The position numbers and the translations under genes are program-made. Below the pieces are notes generated by a model that saw nothing but the letters and a program-made list of their open reading frames with translations, was not told where the DNA came from and made no database searches. DNA of 64,000 nucleotides, from positions 62,001-126,000 of the forward strand of contig NZ_VFSD01000008.1 in NCBI RefSeq assembly GCF_014332515.1. The letters run 5' to 3'. How positions within the stretch are numbered: the stretch's first letter is position 1; the number at the start of each line of letters is the position of its first letter. The stretch is from Pontibacter beigongshangensis (GTDB lineage Bacteria > Bacteroidota > Bacteroidia > Cytophagales > Hymenobacteraceae). Shown here piece by piece: positions 27,169 through 35,390 of this stretch.

Positions 27169-27735
27169 ATGAAGCAAGCCTTTTTCCTGAACCGGTTTAT
27201 TCTTGTGCTGCTCAGCGGTATAGCTATTCTTTCTGCCTGTAAAAAGAACGACCCGAATCCTGTACCGGAAAGTGAGAAGGTTGAAGTTACCACGGCTGTG
27301 CTGTTGCTCGTGCCAGATGGGAAAGGTCAGAATGCATCTGCTACTTGGAGAGACCTGGATGGGCCAGGTGGGCAAGACCCCGTGATGGAAAACCTCATCC
27401 TGAAGGCAAACACCACCTACCGCGGCACGTTGAAGTTCCTGAACGAGAGCAACCAGAACGCGCTGGAAGACCTGACAGTGAAGATACGAAATACAGGGCA
27501 TGACCGGGAGGTTTTTTATGTTGTTGACGGTGCCAGCCTTACTTTCACAAAAACCGACTTAGACCGGAACAACCGCCCCCTCGGCCTGGAGACATCTGCC
27601 ACAACCACCTCTCCCGGCGCCGGCAGCCTCCGCGTTGTGCTGAAACATCAGCCCGGCCTGAAAAGAGGCAACAGCACCATAGACACCGGAGAAACCGATG
27701 TAGACATGGTTTTCCCGGTCGTTATTCAGGATTAG
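27169..27735 (+). CDS. Small lipoprotein, paralogue 2, without the His loop
   Basis: A 188-residue lipoprotein (lipobox LSAC, Cys24) clearly paralogous to the preceding one: VTTAVLLLVPDG, TWRDLDGPGG, LILKANTTYRGTLKF, REVFYVVDG, TDLDRNNRPLGLETSATTT, LRVVLKHQPG and DTGETDVDMVFP align along the whole domain. The loop that holds NHDGHSHGHD in paralogue 1 is replaced by NESNQNALED, with no histidine. So the fold is kept but the likely metal site is not. The ATG at 27169 is chosen because it precedes the signal peptide directly; the frame is open further upstream. It is separated from paralogue 1 by a terminator, so it may be expressed separately. Confidence 0.75.
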   Translation: MKQAFFLNRFILVLLSGIAILSACKKNDPNPVPESEKVEVTTAVLLLVPDGKGQNASATWRDLDGPGGQDPVMENLILKANTTYRGTLKFLNESNQNALEDLTVKIRNTGHDREVFYVVDGASLTFTKTDLDRNNRPLGLETSATTTSPGAGSLRVVLKHQPGLKRGNSTIDTGETDVDMVFPVVIQD

Positions 27736-27789
27736 CCACAGGTGTTCCGCAGCAATCACTAACCTTGTAAAAATTTAGCTGGCAGGCTA

Positions 27790-28440
27790 TTATTTGTTGG
27801 TGTGTTTCACGGTGGCAGGTGATAGTTTTCTTACCAGTTCCAGCGCCTTCTGCACCCGGCTGGCTCTTGTTTCGGGGCGCTTGGCCTCCAGCAGCGATAC
27901 CACCATTTCCTTTTTATGCGTGAAGGCCAGTTGCCCGAACCGGCTCAACAAGTCCGCCTGCTCCAGTGCCTCCCGCAGATCATCAGGAGGTGTTACGGTA
28001 CGCGCGTCTTTATCAATGCCTTCGTAAACGGCACCAAACTTCGATGGTGCCTTCCGCTGGGACTGGTGCCTGAATCGCAGCGATGACCAGGTATCATCTA
28101 TAGCCACCTGCCGTACAGGTTCGTACCCGAAAGTTGCCAGCACCCGCCATCCTTCATCGCGGGTCAGGTCTGATTCTATTCCGGACGATTTTTTAGGGTA
28201 AGCGATCCAAAGCAATCCCTCAGGTTTGAGAATGGCCGCAATCGCCGGAATCCACTTTTCTAGTTCGACCTTGCTTTGCACGAAGAGTTGCACCGCATCT
28301 GCCTTTTCTGGCAGCGCAGGCATACTGGCTGCTACACGATACCCTTCTGTTGCAAGTGCAGCGGTAAAGGCGGGAGGAGCCTGAAGAGCTACTACCTGTT
28401 GCGACTGTTTTAGCTGCAATTTTTTCCCGAGTTCCCGCAT
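27790..28440 (-). CDS. YdeI/OmpD-associated-type protein with DUF3052-like N-terminal half
   Basis: A 216-residue cytoplasmic protein. The N-terminal half (about 1-115) resembles DUF3052-type domains (QLFVQSKVELEKWIPAI, LKPEGLLWIAYPKK, WRVLATFGYEPV and SSLRFRH). The C-terminal half (about 145-205) resembles YdeI/OmpD-associated proteins (TPPDDLREAL, FTHKKEMVVSLLEAKRPETRASRVQKALE). Neither half has a well-defined biochemical role. It is the only gene in its direction here and converges on lipoprotein paralogue 2. Confidence 0.65.
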   Translation of the reverse strand: MRELGKKLQLKQSQQVVALQAPPAFTAALATEGYRVAASMPALPEKADAVQLFVQSKVELEKWIPAIAAILKPEGLLWIAYPKKSSGIESDLTRDEGWRVLATFGYEPVRQVAIDDTWSSLRFRHQSQRKAPSKFGAVYEGIDKDARTVTPPDDLREALEQADLLSRFGQLAFTHKKEMVVSLLEAKRPETRASRVQKALELVRKLSPATVKHTNK

Positions 28441-28921
28441 GGCATTTCTGGTTTATTATGAATGGCTATGTGCCGCAAATCTAACAGAAAATCTGCTATT
28501 TCATGCTACTGGTTTTAAGATCAGCTACATACGCCGCCATTTCTTGCGCAGCAGAAAAATACTGTTGTTGGCTCAACTGTTTTCATGGCGATTGTTCGAA
28601 CTTTCTAGATGGTCTTGACGTTTCTACAGCAATAAGCGTTCTCCTGTTTTTTGGTTAAAGATCGGCTTTTTAGCGCTTTCCAGCCATATCCAGAAGTTTT
28701 GAGGTGGCTGCTGTAATAAGGCAACATCCGGTTCTACCGGTCGGAGTCACTTCTAAACAAAAAAATAGGAAGGCTTGTAAATTGAAATAATATTTATACA
28801 TTACTAATATTATTTATAAGGCGAGCAATAATCCGATGGTTTATTTATTAACTATCGTTAGTTAGCTAGTTAGGGATCAGAATAAATTATTGCTCCCCGC
28901 ACGAACCATGTAAGCAAAGTA
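28441..28921. other. Intergenic region with an inverted repeat before a small gene
   Basis: 481 bases without a supportable gene or repeat copy. GAGCAATAAT (28823-28832) and ATTATTGCTC (28886-28895) form a spaced 10-bp inverted repeat, with TAACTATCGTTAGTTAG between them. This AT-rich part probably contains the promoter or leader of the small gene at 28922. Confidence 0.45.
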
Positions 28922-29122
28922 ATGCTTGAAACTTTAAACACGACGGCCATGAACACGACATCTAACCAATCAGATTTAACGATAATTGCGGCGCTTTTTA
29001 TGCTGCTGCTGATTTATTGCTCAGTTTGCCTGAAACCTGCAGATGCTGATGTGGGGGTAGGCAATACCAAATCTGTTGCGGCAACAGAAAATAGCCTAAC
29101 GACAGTCCCCATACTTAAATAA
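28922..29122 (+). CDS. Small single-helix membrane peptide
   Basis: A 66-residue protein with one hydrophobic segment (about 23-38, TIIAALFMLLLIYCSVC) and a polar, possibly periplasmic tail (ADADVGVGNTKSVAATENS). I do not recognise it. The ATG at 28922 or an internal ATG at 28949 could be the start. Support comes from its position between an AT-rich leader with an inverted repeat and a strong hairpin terminator beginning 19 nt after its stop, as for a small independent transcript. It could still be a chance frame. Confidence 0.42.
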   Translation: MLETLNTTAMNTTSNQSDLTIIAALFMLLLIYCSVCLKPADADVGVGNTKSVAATENSLTTVPILK

Positions 29123-29140
29123 AAAAACAAGACCAGGTGA

Positions 29141-29186
29141 ACCTTTCGACTGCTGCTAATGCCAAATAGCAGTCGAAAGGTTTTTG
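29141..29186 (+). terminator. Strong hairpin terminator after the small gene
   Basis: ACCTTTCGACTGCT (29141-29154) and AGCAGTCGAAAGGT (29168-29181) are exact reverse complements, followed by TTTTG. Confidence 0.88.
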
Positions 29187-29253
29187 TTTAAGGCAGGCCT
29201 GCTCACACGCCTCTAATTTTCATCGGGACCCTATCTCTCAGCCAGGATTTTCG

Positions 29254-29261
29254 TAACTTTG
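29254..29261 (+). promoter_or_regulatory. TAnnTTTG motif directly before the DUF4286 start
   Basis: TAACTTTG is an exact -7 match but lies only 4 nt before the ATG at 29265. If used, transcription would begin at or inside the start codon (leaderless mRNA). Confidence 0.35.
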
Positions 29262-29264
29262 AGT

Positions 29265-29591
29265 ATGATCTTATACAACATCACAGTAAATGTAGAGAAC
29301 AGTATGGCAGAGGAGTGGCTGGACTGGATGATAAAGGTGCATATCCCGGAGATGATGGCCACAGGCTATTTTATGCGCAACCAGGTCAGCAGGCTGCTGA
29401 ACGAGGTCGAGAATGGCGGCGTAACCTACGCCGTGCAGTTCTTCTGCCGTAACCTCGACGATCTGCAGGAGTTTCAGCGCGACCATGATCCGGCTTTCCA
29501 GGAAAAGCATGCCAGGCGCTATGGCGAAAAAGCGCTTTCTTTCCGGTCGCTGCTCGAGATTATCGGCACTGACGTAGAGCGCAAGCAGTAG
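29265..29591 (+). CDS. DUF4286 family protein
   Basis: A 108-residue small cytoplasmic protein with the DUF4286 pattern: MILYNITVNVENSMAEEWLDWM, HIPEMMATGYF, and VQFFCRNLDDLQEFQRDH followed by FQEKHARRYGEKALSFRS. The ferredoxin-like alpha/beta sandwich resembles Dabb/antibiotic-monooxygenase-type folds; function is unknown. The ATG at 29265 is preferred over an in-frame TTG two codons earlier because the family begins MIxYNxT. Two repeat copies follow before the convergent acetyltransferase gene. Confidence 0.85.
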   Translation: MILYNITVNVENSMAEEWLDWMIKVHIPEMMATGYFMRNQVSRLLNEVENGGVTYAVQFFCRNLDDLQEFQRDHDPAFQEKHARRYGEKALSFRSLLEIIGTDVERKQ

Positions 29592-29628
29592 TCTGGAAAG
29601 CAACCATGAGCCGGAGCAGCAAAATTAG

Positions 29629-29659
29629 CTCTGAAAGGCTTTTTTGATTTAAATAATTC
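29629..29659 (-). repeat. CCTCCGGAGG-type intergenic repeat, copy 9
   Basis: CTCTGAAAGGCTTTTTT then GATTTAAATAATTC; the CCGG centre has changed to CTGA. Preceded by CCGGAGCAGCA. Confidence 0.75.
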
Positions 29660-29753
29660 CGAAGCTAGTACAGGCCCAAGGCTATGGCGATCTGATTGCG
29701 AACAGGTGCGATTACCTCATATAAACCTTAATCCGGCTAAACACCAATCGCCT

Positions 29754-29785
29754 GATTATTTGAATCAAAATGCCCTTCCGGAGGC
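29754..29785 (+). repeat. CCTCCGGAGG-type intergenic repeat, copy 10
   Basis: GATTATTTGAATCAAAAT then GCCCTTCCGGAGGC. Oriented as a possible terminator for the minus-strand acetyltransferase. Confidence 0.88.
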
Positions 29786-29826
29786 TCCAGACGATAAAGG
29801 TTCCTACTCGGCAGGCCGGCACCTTT

Positions 29827-30300
29827 TTAATTACCGTATTGCTGAATCTGGTCTTCTGTCATGCGGCAGTTAATCCACTCACTATCGAGGGTTGCTCCTA
29901 TCTTTTTGTAAAAGGCAATGGCGGGTTCGTTCCACTCCAGCACTTGCCAGGCAAAGCGTTTTGCTCCGATGGCTTTTGCTTCCTTGGACACGGCATCAAA
30001 CAGTTGTTTGCCCACGCCGGTGCGGCGTTGCTTCTCCGTCACGATCAGGTCTTCGAGGTATAGCGTTTTCCCCTTCCAGGTGGAGTAGGCAATGTAGTAA
30101 AGCGCGATGCCGATAATTCCTTCTGCCCGCTCTGCTACAAAAAAGCTAAAAATCGGGTTCTCGCCAAAGCTGTCGCGTTCCATGTCTTCCACGGTGTTCG
30201 TTACCTCCTGCGGAGCCCGCTCAAACAAAGCCAGCTCTTTTACCAGGGCATGTACCTGTGGCAAATCTTCTATAATTCCTTTTCTGATGGTTACAGTCAT
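29827..30300 (-). CDS. GNAT family N-acetyltransferase
   Basis: A 157-residue GNAT enzyme using acetyl-CoA. The fold is read through MTVTIRKGIIEDLPQVHALVKELA, LYLEDLIVTEKQRRTGVGKQLFD (the RRTGVG pyrophosphate-binding loop, motif A) and VLEWNEPAIAFYKKIGA (motif B). The pattern with LFERAPQEV resembles diamine/spermidine-type N1-acetyltransferases, but the substrate is not certain. I chose the ATG at 30300; a further in-frame ATG at 30354 would add 18 residues of non-family sequence and overlap the upstream thioesterase gene by 13 nt. Confidence 0.88.
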   Translation of the reverse strand: MTVTIRKGIIEDLPQVHALVKELALFERAPQEVTNTVEDMERDSFGENPIFSFFVAERAEGIIGIALYYIAYSTWKGKTLYLEDLIVTEKQRRTGVGKQLFDAVSKEAKAIGAKRFAWQVLEWNEPAIAFYKKIGATLDSEWINCRMTEDQIQQYGN

Positions 30301-30341
30301 AGGTTGTGTTAGTTGTTGAGGCTGAACAGAAAGGAGAATGG

Positions 30342-31097
30342 CTACAGCGTCCATTTAGTGCTGGCCTGCACCAACTCTTTGCCGGATTCCAGGCCGGTGA
30401 GGCTGTGCAAAAAGTGATGCTGCTCGTTTGCAGGAGCAGCGAGCGCGGCAATTGTATTCCCCAAAGTGCTTTCAGCTTTAAATATAATGTCGGTTTCGCG
30501 TAAATGCCCCTGCTCCAGCAGCTCCTGCGGGAGTACCGCCAGGGCCCAGCGCAGGTACCAGGTGTTGTTCACGTGCCGGTTCAGGTCGATGTGGTGCCAG
30601 CGCACGGTTGTCTGCTGTTTATAAACAGGCTCCGCAAGTGCGGAAAGTTTACCTTTGGCAAATGGCAGCGGCTCCCGGCCAGGTGCAAGCGCCACAGCCG
30701 TGATAAAATCCGGCACGGCCACCATCTGTCGCTTGGCTATGTCCATTACCAGCCATACACTGGTGGCTTGCCCGAGCAGTTCACGCTCCTCGCTGTAAAT
30801 CCTGAAATCGCGGTGCAGAAATACTTTCTCCTGACCCGAGGCCCAGGTTTCTACTGTAATCTTTTCACGATGCTTCGGGTAGCGGAACATCTGCACCCGC
30901 ATTCGCTGCAGCACCCACGTGAGTCCTTTCTCCAGCAGGTCGTAGAGCGAGATGCCCAGGGTAGCGGTATTGTCCCAGGCGGCTTCCTGCAGGTAGGTCA
31001 CCAGCGAAGGCAGAGTAGCCAGTCCCCGGGCGTCTATCTCGCTGGAGCGCACTACAAACTGGCTCTTGCCGCCTTGCCATAGCTCGTTATTTTCCAT
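30342..31097 (-). CDS. Acyl-ACP thioesterase (FatA/FatB-like)
   Basis: A 251-residue double hot-dog thioesterase that releases fatty acids from acyl carrier protein. The first hot-dog (about 8-140) contains EIDARGLATLPSLVTYLQEAAWDN and TWVLQRMRVQMFRYPKHREKITVETWASG. The second (about 155-245) contains the catalytic-site motif HHIDLNRHVNNTWYLRWAL, where Asp/Asn/His residues match those of plant and bacterial acyl-ACP thioesterases. The protein is cytosolic. It precedes the acetyltransferase gene on the same strand and is followed upstream by repeat copy 11. Confidence 0.9.
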   Translation of the reverse strand: MENNELWQGGKSQFVVRSSEIDARGLATLPSLVTYLQEAAWDNTATLGISLYDLLEKGLTWVLQRMRVQMFRYPKHREKITVETWASGQEKVFLHRDFRIYSEERELLGQATSVWLVMDIAKRQMVAVPDFITAVALAPGREPLPFAKGKLSALAEPVYKQQTTVRWHHIDLNRHVNNTWYLRWALAVLPQELLEQGHLRETDIIFKAESTLGNTIAALAAPANEQHHFLHSLTGLESGKELVQASTKWTL

Positions 31098-31167
31098 CGG
31101 CCTGCACCTTGCTAAAAGATTCTGAATTTAAAGGCGCTTGCGTACCCAGGGAATCATTAAGAGGAGA

Positions 31168-31197
31168 GCCTCCGGAAGGCCTTTTTCATTATTCTAA
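31168..31197 (-). repeat. CCTCCGGAGG-type intergenic repeat, copy 11
   Basis: GCCTCCGGAAGGCCTTTTT then CATTATTCTAA. Its AT-rich end is continuous with, and shared by, the left inverted end of the MITE-like element at 31188. Confidence 0.85.
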
Positions 31198-31536
31198 CCC
31201 AAGTTGTGCGGTAGCAGCCCTAAATAATGTGGTGCGGCTGGTAACTACGAGTCAGATACAGTTGCCAGGTGCACCGAATGACGATTTTTTGTTTGAGCGT
31301 TCAGCGAGTTCAAAATCGTCTTGATTTTTTTGGTTCTTTTTGTATCAAGACAAAAAGAACAAAGACACCGGCCATGAAACAAGCTGCTTCTACCAAAAAG
31401 TCTTAACAAGTGGCTATCCTAACTTAGCCCCAAGCCAGTGGCCATTGCCTTAGGCTCTCGCCCACAAGATCCTTTCAGGAGGACAAAGGGACAAAGTCAG
31501 AAAGGCTATCTACCGCACAACTTGGGTTAGAATAAT
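31188..31536. mobile_element. MITE-like element with 27-bp perfect inverted ends
   Basis: A 349-bp stretch bounded by exact 27-bp inverted repeats (31188-31214 and 31510-31536, outer end ATTATTCTAACCCAAG). It contains no open frame of note. Inside is a strong hairpin, GTTCTTTTTGT (31333-31343) with ACAAAAAGAAC (31350-31360). The outer ATTATTCTAA resembles the AT half of the intergenic repeat, so it may have inserted into, or arisen with, a repeat copy. No target-site duplication is obvious. Confidence 0.6.
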
Positions 31537-31550
31537 CCGGTGCTATCTAA

Positions 31551-31585
31551 ATTATTCGAATGAAAAAGGCCTTCCGGAGGCTTTT
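31551..31585 (+). repeat. CCTCCGGAGG-type intergenic repeat, copy 12
   Basis: ATTATTCGAATGAAAAA then GGCCTTCCGGAGGCTTTT. On the minus strand this is AAAAGCCT, loop, AGGCCTTTTT: a credible terminator for the peptidase gene ending at 31619. Confidence 0.9.
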
Positions 31586-31618
31586 GCCTACTCCGGTACT
31601 GAGGCCGGTACCGCCCCT

Positions 31619-33814
31619 TTAGGGATTGGTATGATACGGGTCCACGCCCATGTTCTGGTACACAAACGACCAGGTATCGGCGGCCTCCTGTATAACTAAG
31701 GCTGTTGGCTTGCCTGCTCCGTGGCCGGCCCGCACATCTACCCGAATCAGGTAGGGATTGCCCGGTGCGCCTTTGGCCTGCAGCTCGGAGATAAACTTAA
31801 AGGAGTGTGCCGGTACCACGCGGTCGTCGTGGTCAGCGGTTTTTACGAGCGTAGCCGGGTATTTCACGCCTTGCTTAAGGTTGTGGAGCGGCGAGAAAGC
31901 GTACAGATTTTTAAATTGCGCCTCGTTGTCAGAAGATCCGTATTCCGGCACCCAGGCCCACCCGATGGTAAACTTGTGGAAACGCAGCATGTCCATTACG
32001 CCAACAGCCGGAAGCGCCACTTTGGCCAGCTCCGGGCGTTGCGTCATGAAGGCGCCCACCAGCAAACCGCCGTTTGAGCCACCCGCCACTGCCAGTTTTT
32101 CGCTGTTGGTGTAGCCTTCCTCAACCAGGTACTCGGCCGCCGCTATAAAGTCGTCGAACACGTTTTGCTTGTTCGGGGTCATGCCGGCTTTGTGCCAGGC
32201 TTCGCCATACTCACCGCCTCCCCGCAGGTTAGGCAGGGCATATACGCCACCGTTTTCAAGCCACAGCATGTTCGAGATACTGAAGCCAGGTGTGAGCGAC
32301 ACGTTAAAGCCGCCGTAGGCATAGAGGTAAGTCGGGTTAGTGCCATCGAGCTGCAGCCCCTTTTTGTGCACAATAAACATGGGCACTTTGGTGCCGTCTT
32401 TCGAGGTGTAAAAGATCTGCTTCGTTTCGTAGGCATCGGTGTTGATATCTACCTCCGATTTGCGGAACAGGCTCGCTTTGTTGCTGGCAATGTCGTAGCG
32501 GTAGATAGTGGTGGGATAGGTAAAGGAGGTGAAGGTGAAGAACACTTCTTTGTCATCGCGCTCTCCGTTGAAGCCTGCCACCGTACCAATGGCCGGAAGT
32601 TCCACGTGGGTCAGGCGTTTGCCGCTAGTATCGAACACTACTACTTCGCTGGCGGCATCTTTCATGTAGGAAGCGATAAGACGATTGCCTACAAACGACA
32701 CGCTGTTCATCACATTCTCCGTTTCCGGCACTATAACTTTCCAGTTGGCTTCCAGCGGCTTTTTCGGGTCGATGAGCACGAGGCGGTAACGCGGGGCGTT
32801 TTTATTCGTGCGCACAATCAGCTTGTCGCCCAGGTTATCCACCACATCGTATTGCGACTCAAAATTATCTACAATCGGCCTGATGGTTGACTTTGGGTCG
32901 GTGAGGTCGCGGTAGTAGAGGGCATTGGCGCCGCTGGCTCCTTCCGATACGTTCAGCACCAGAAAACGCTCGTCTTCGGTGGTGCCTGCGTAGAAGTTGC
33001 GGAGCGCGTGCTGCTTGTCTTCGTACACCAGTTGGTCCTGGCTCTGCGGCGTGCCTACTTTGTGGTAGTACACTTTGTGGTACTCGTTTTTATTGGCCAG
33101 TTTGTTGCCTTCGGTAGGCGCGTCGTAGCGGCTGTAGAAGAAGCCGTCTTTGTACCAGCTCGGGCCGGAGAACTTCACCCACTCCACCGCATCGTCGAGC
33201 TTTTTGCCGGTAGCCACCTCCATTACGTGGTATGTGTTCCAGTCGGAGCCGCCGCTGGCCGTGCCGTAGGCCACGTATTTAGCATCTTTAGAGAAAGCCA
33301 GTGCCGTGAGGGCCACTGTGCCGTCTGAAGAGAACTTGTTTGGGTCCAGGAAAACCTGGGGCTCGCCTTCCAGGGTGTTCTGCACGTAGAGCACGCTCTG
33401 GTTCTGTAGTCCATCGTTCTTATAAAAATAATACTTGCCGCCTTTCTTAAACGGGGCGCCATATTTTGGGTAATTCCAGATTTGCGTAAGCCGGTCTTTG
33501 ATCTTATTGCGGAACGGAATGCTGCTCAGGTAGCTTTGCGTTACCTTATTTTGCTCCGCAATCCACTGGTCCAGCTCCTCGTCGTGGGTTTCCTGCCAGC
33601 GGTAAGGATCGGCCACGGTGGTGCCGAAGTAATTGTCGGTATGGTCTACTTTTTTGGTGTTCGGGTAGTTCAGGTTCACGGCTGCCGGAGCTGCGGCCAG
33701 GGTTTCGGTGGTTTCTTCTTTCATGCCGGTGGCAGTACTTTCTGTTTGTGATGGTTTGCAGGCCGAAAAAGCAGCGATGCTCCCGGTCAGCAAAAGTAAA
33801 GAGGTCTTTTTCAC
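31619..33814 (-). CDS. Prolyl oligopeptidase family (S9A) lipoprotein
   Basis: A 731-residue serine peptidase cleaving after proline in short peptides. It has a lipobox (FSAC, Cys19), so it is predicted to be membrane-anchored and periplasmic or surface-facing. A seven-blade propeller region (about 95-460) follows the N-terminal YPNTKKVDHTDNYFGTTVADPYRWQE signature of the family. The alpha/beta hydrolase domain (about 470-731) has the nucleophile motif GGSNGG with Ser580, Asp in DHDDRVVP (663-664) and His698 in RAGHGAGKP. All three catalytic residues are present. It appears monocistronic. Confidence 0.95.
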   Translation of the reverse strand: MKKTSLLLLTGSIAAFSACKPSQTESTATGMKEETTETLAAAPAAVNLNYPNTKKVDHTDNYFGTTVADPYRWQETHDEELDQWIAEQNKVTQSYLSSIPFRNKIKDRLTQIWNYPKYGAPFKKGGKYYFYKNDGLQNQSVLYVQNTLEGEPQVFLDPNKFSSDGTVALTALAFSKDAKYVAYGTASGGSDWNTYHVMEVATGKKLDDAVEWVKFSGPSWYKDGFFYSRYDAPTEGNKLANKNEYHKVYYHKVGTPQSQDQLVYEDKQHALRNFYAGTTEDERFLVLNVSEGASGANALYYRDLTDPKSTIRPIVDNFESQYDVVDNLGDKLIVRTNKNAPRYRLVLIDPKKPLEANWKVIVPETENVMNSVSFVGNRLIASYMKDAASEVVVFDTSGKRLTHVELPAIGTVAGFNGERDDKEVFFTFTSFTYPTTIYRYDIASNKASLFRKSEVDINTDAYETKQIFYTSKDGTKVPMFIVHKKGLQLDGTNPTYLYAYGGFNVSLTPGFSISNMLWLENGGVYALPNLRGGGEYGEAWHKAGMTPNKQNVFDDFIAAAEYLVEEGYTNSEKLAVAGGSNGGLLVGAFMTQRPELAKVALPAVGVMDMLRFHKFTIGWAWVPEYGSSDNEAQFKNLYAFSPLHNLKQGVKYPATLVKTADHDDRVVPAHSFKFISELQAKGAPGNPYLIRVDVRAGHGAGKPTALVIQEAADTWSFVYQNMGVDPYHTNP

Positions 33815-33842
33815 GATAGATTGTAGAGGTTAGGTTTTCTAA

Positions 33843-33947
33843 GTCAAGAGTTAAAAGTTAAGAGTTAAAAAACTCCTCATCCATTCTCTTAGTCATTCAT
33901 TCAAAATTAATAAATTAGCACATCAGCACATTAAATAATCAACACAC
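33843..33947. repeat. Low-complexity intergenic modules (AGAGTTAAAAGTTA and TAGCACATCAGCACATTA)
   Basis: AAGTTAAGAGTTAAA and then TTCATTCAAAATTAAT, TTAGCACATCAGCACATT. The second part closely matches about 767-803 and, in reverse, 19721-19770, so the same module is dispersed. Confidence 0.7.
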
Positions 33948-33953
33948 TAACAG

Positions 33954-34952
33954 TTACTGTCCGAAATTGATTTCGGTGCTGTCGCCGATGTTGAGGCTGT
34001 GCCTGAGGCCTTTAAAGGAGGCGTCGCTGCCAATAATGGAGTCGCGCATAACAGCATATTGCAGCTCACTGAAGGAACCGATAATGGAGTTGCTGAGGAT
34101 GGAGGAGGTGACAATGGTATTGTCGCCGATGGCCACGTAAGGGCCAATAATGGAGTTGGCCACCTGGCAGTTCTCGCCGATGCTCACTGGCGGAATGATG
34201 ATGGTGTTAGGAAATTGGCTATAGTCTTTCTTACGGAACTCGGGCCGGCTCAGCAAGGTGGCATTCGCCTCGAGCAAAGTTTCCTTGCGACCACAGTCAA
34301 ACCAGTTGTCTACGCTCCAGGTAGCCATGCGTTCGCCGTTCCGGATCATGTGCATGAGGGCGTCGGTCAGGTGGTACTCGTTCTGCGTGCGTATGTCGGC
34401 CTCCATGATATACTCCAGCGACTCCACCAGCTTTTCGGGCTGCATAATTTTGTAGAGGCCAACCAATGCAAAGTTAGACTTCGGGATCATGGGCTTCTCC
34501 ACCAGTTTGGTGATAAACTCATCCGACCCAACTTCCGTCACGCCAAACAGCGAGGGCTTCGATACTTTTTTAACACCCAGCACGGAGTGCGGCGCCTTTA
34601 TCACGGCCTCAAAGTCTACATCCACAATGGCATCGCCGAGCATGATCAGGATGCTGCTCTCGTTCCGGTACGTGTCGCGGGCCACCCACAAGGCATGCCC
34701 AAGGCCCTCGCGGGGCTCCTGCACCACAAACTCGCTGTTCATTTTAGGGTATTTCTGGCGCACATAGTTTTCTATCTTCTCGCCCATGTACCCTATTATA
34801 AAAACAAAGTCCCGGACGCCGGCATCCAGCAACCGCTCTATAATATGCCCCAGGATGGTATTGTCGGCCACAGGCACCAACGACTTAGGCTGTGTATGTG
34901 TGTGCGGACGAAGCCGTGAACCGACTCCGGCAACAGGAATAACTACTTTCAT
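33954..34952 (-). CDS. Sugar-1-phosphate nucleotidyltransferase with left-handed beta-helix tail
   Basis: A 332-residue cytosolic enzyme that makes an NDP-sugar from a sugar-1-phosphate and NTP. The catalytic Rossmann-like domain (about 1-230) has the nucleotide-binding loop AGVGSRLRPHTHTQPKSLVPV, then GLGHALWVA and LIMLGDAIVD with the metal-binding Asp. The C-terminal part (about 240-332) shows hexapeptide turns (IIPPVSIGENCQVANSIIG, AIGDNTIVTSSIL), a left-handed beta-helix as in RmlA/GlmU-like enzymes. The ATG at 34952 starts at MKVVIPVAG, the usual first residue of this family; an upstream frame adds nine residues. Substrate undetermined. Confidence 0.92.
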   Translation of the reverse strand: MKVVIPVAGVGSRLRPHTHTQPKSLVPVADNTILGHIIERLLDAGVRDFVFIIGYMGEKIENYVRQKYPKMNSEFVVQEPREGLGHALWVARDTYRNESSILIMLGDAIVDVDFEAVIKAPHSVLGVKKVSKPSLFGVTEVGSDEFITKLVEKPMIPKSNFALVGLYKIMQPEKLVESLEYIMEADIRTQNEYHLTDALMHMIRNGERMATWSVDNWFDCGRKETLLEANATLLSRPEFRKKDYSQFPNTIIIPPVSIGENCQVANSIIGPYVAIGDNTIVTSSILSNSIIGSFSELQYAVMRDSIIGSDASFKGLRHSLNIGDSTEINFGQ

Positions 34953-35158
34953 AAGTTGCAATTTGAGGCAATATATCAAATTTCAGCCTCATTCAATAAC
35001 GTTGCCCTCCCGGAAACAGCCTATTCGCTGTGATTTTGGCATCAAATACGGCCTTTTTCCTAATAAGATGTCAGATGAAGATTTGAAAATTTGAAGATGT
35101 GGAAATTCGGAGATTGAGCTTGGAAATCGGAGCAGGCGCAGTAGCAGCCTTCTATGGC

Positions 35159-35188
35159 TCCGGAAGACCATTTTGATTCGAATAATTT
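35159..35188 (-). repeat. CCTCCGGAGG-type intergenic repeat, copy 13
   Basis: TCCGGAAGACCATTTT then GATTCGAATAATTT, preceded by CAGGCGCAGTAGCAGCC. Confidence 0.85.
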
Positions 35189-35358
35189 GCTGATTGTTAG
35201 TTACTGATCGTTAAATGATTGTTTTGGAGATTAGGAGCTAGATGGAGAAACACAGCCTAACACACGATTAATTAATAGTTATATGTCCTGTGGCGTACTA
35301 CGTGATACGAACATCGTGATACCAGAACCCTGCAACCTGCGTCCTGTGTCCGAAAAAA

Positions 35359-35390
35359 GCCTCCGGAAGGCCGTTTTCATTAGAATAATT
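35359..35390 (-). repeat. CCTCCGGAGG-type intergenic repeat, copy 14
   Basis: GCCTCCGGAAGGCCGTTTT then CATTAGAATAATT, preceded by a run of A and CCTGCGTCCTGTGTCC. Confidence 0.9.
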
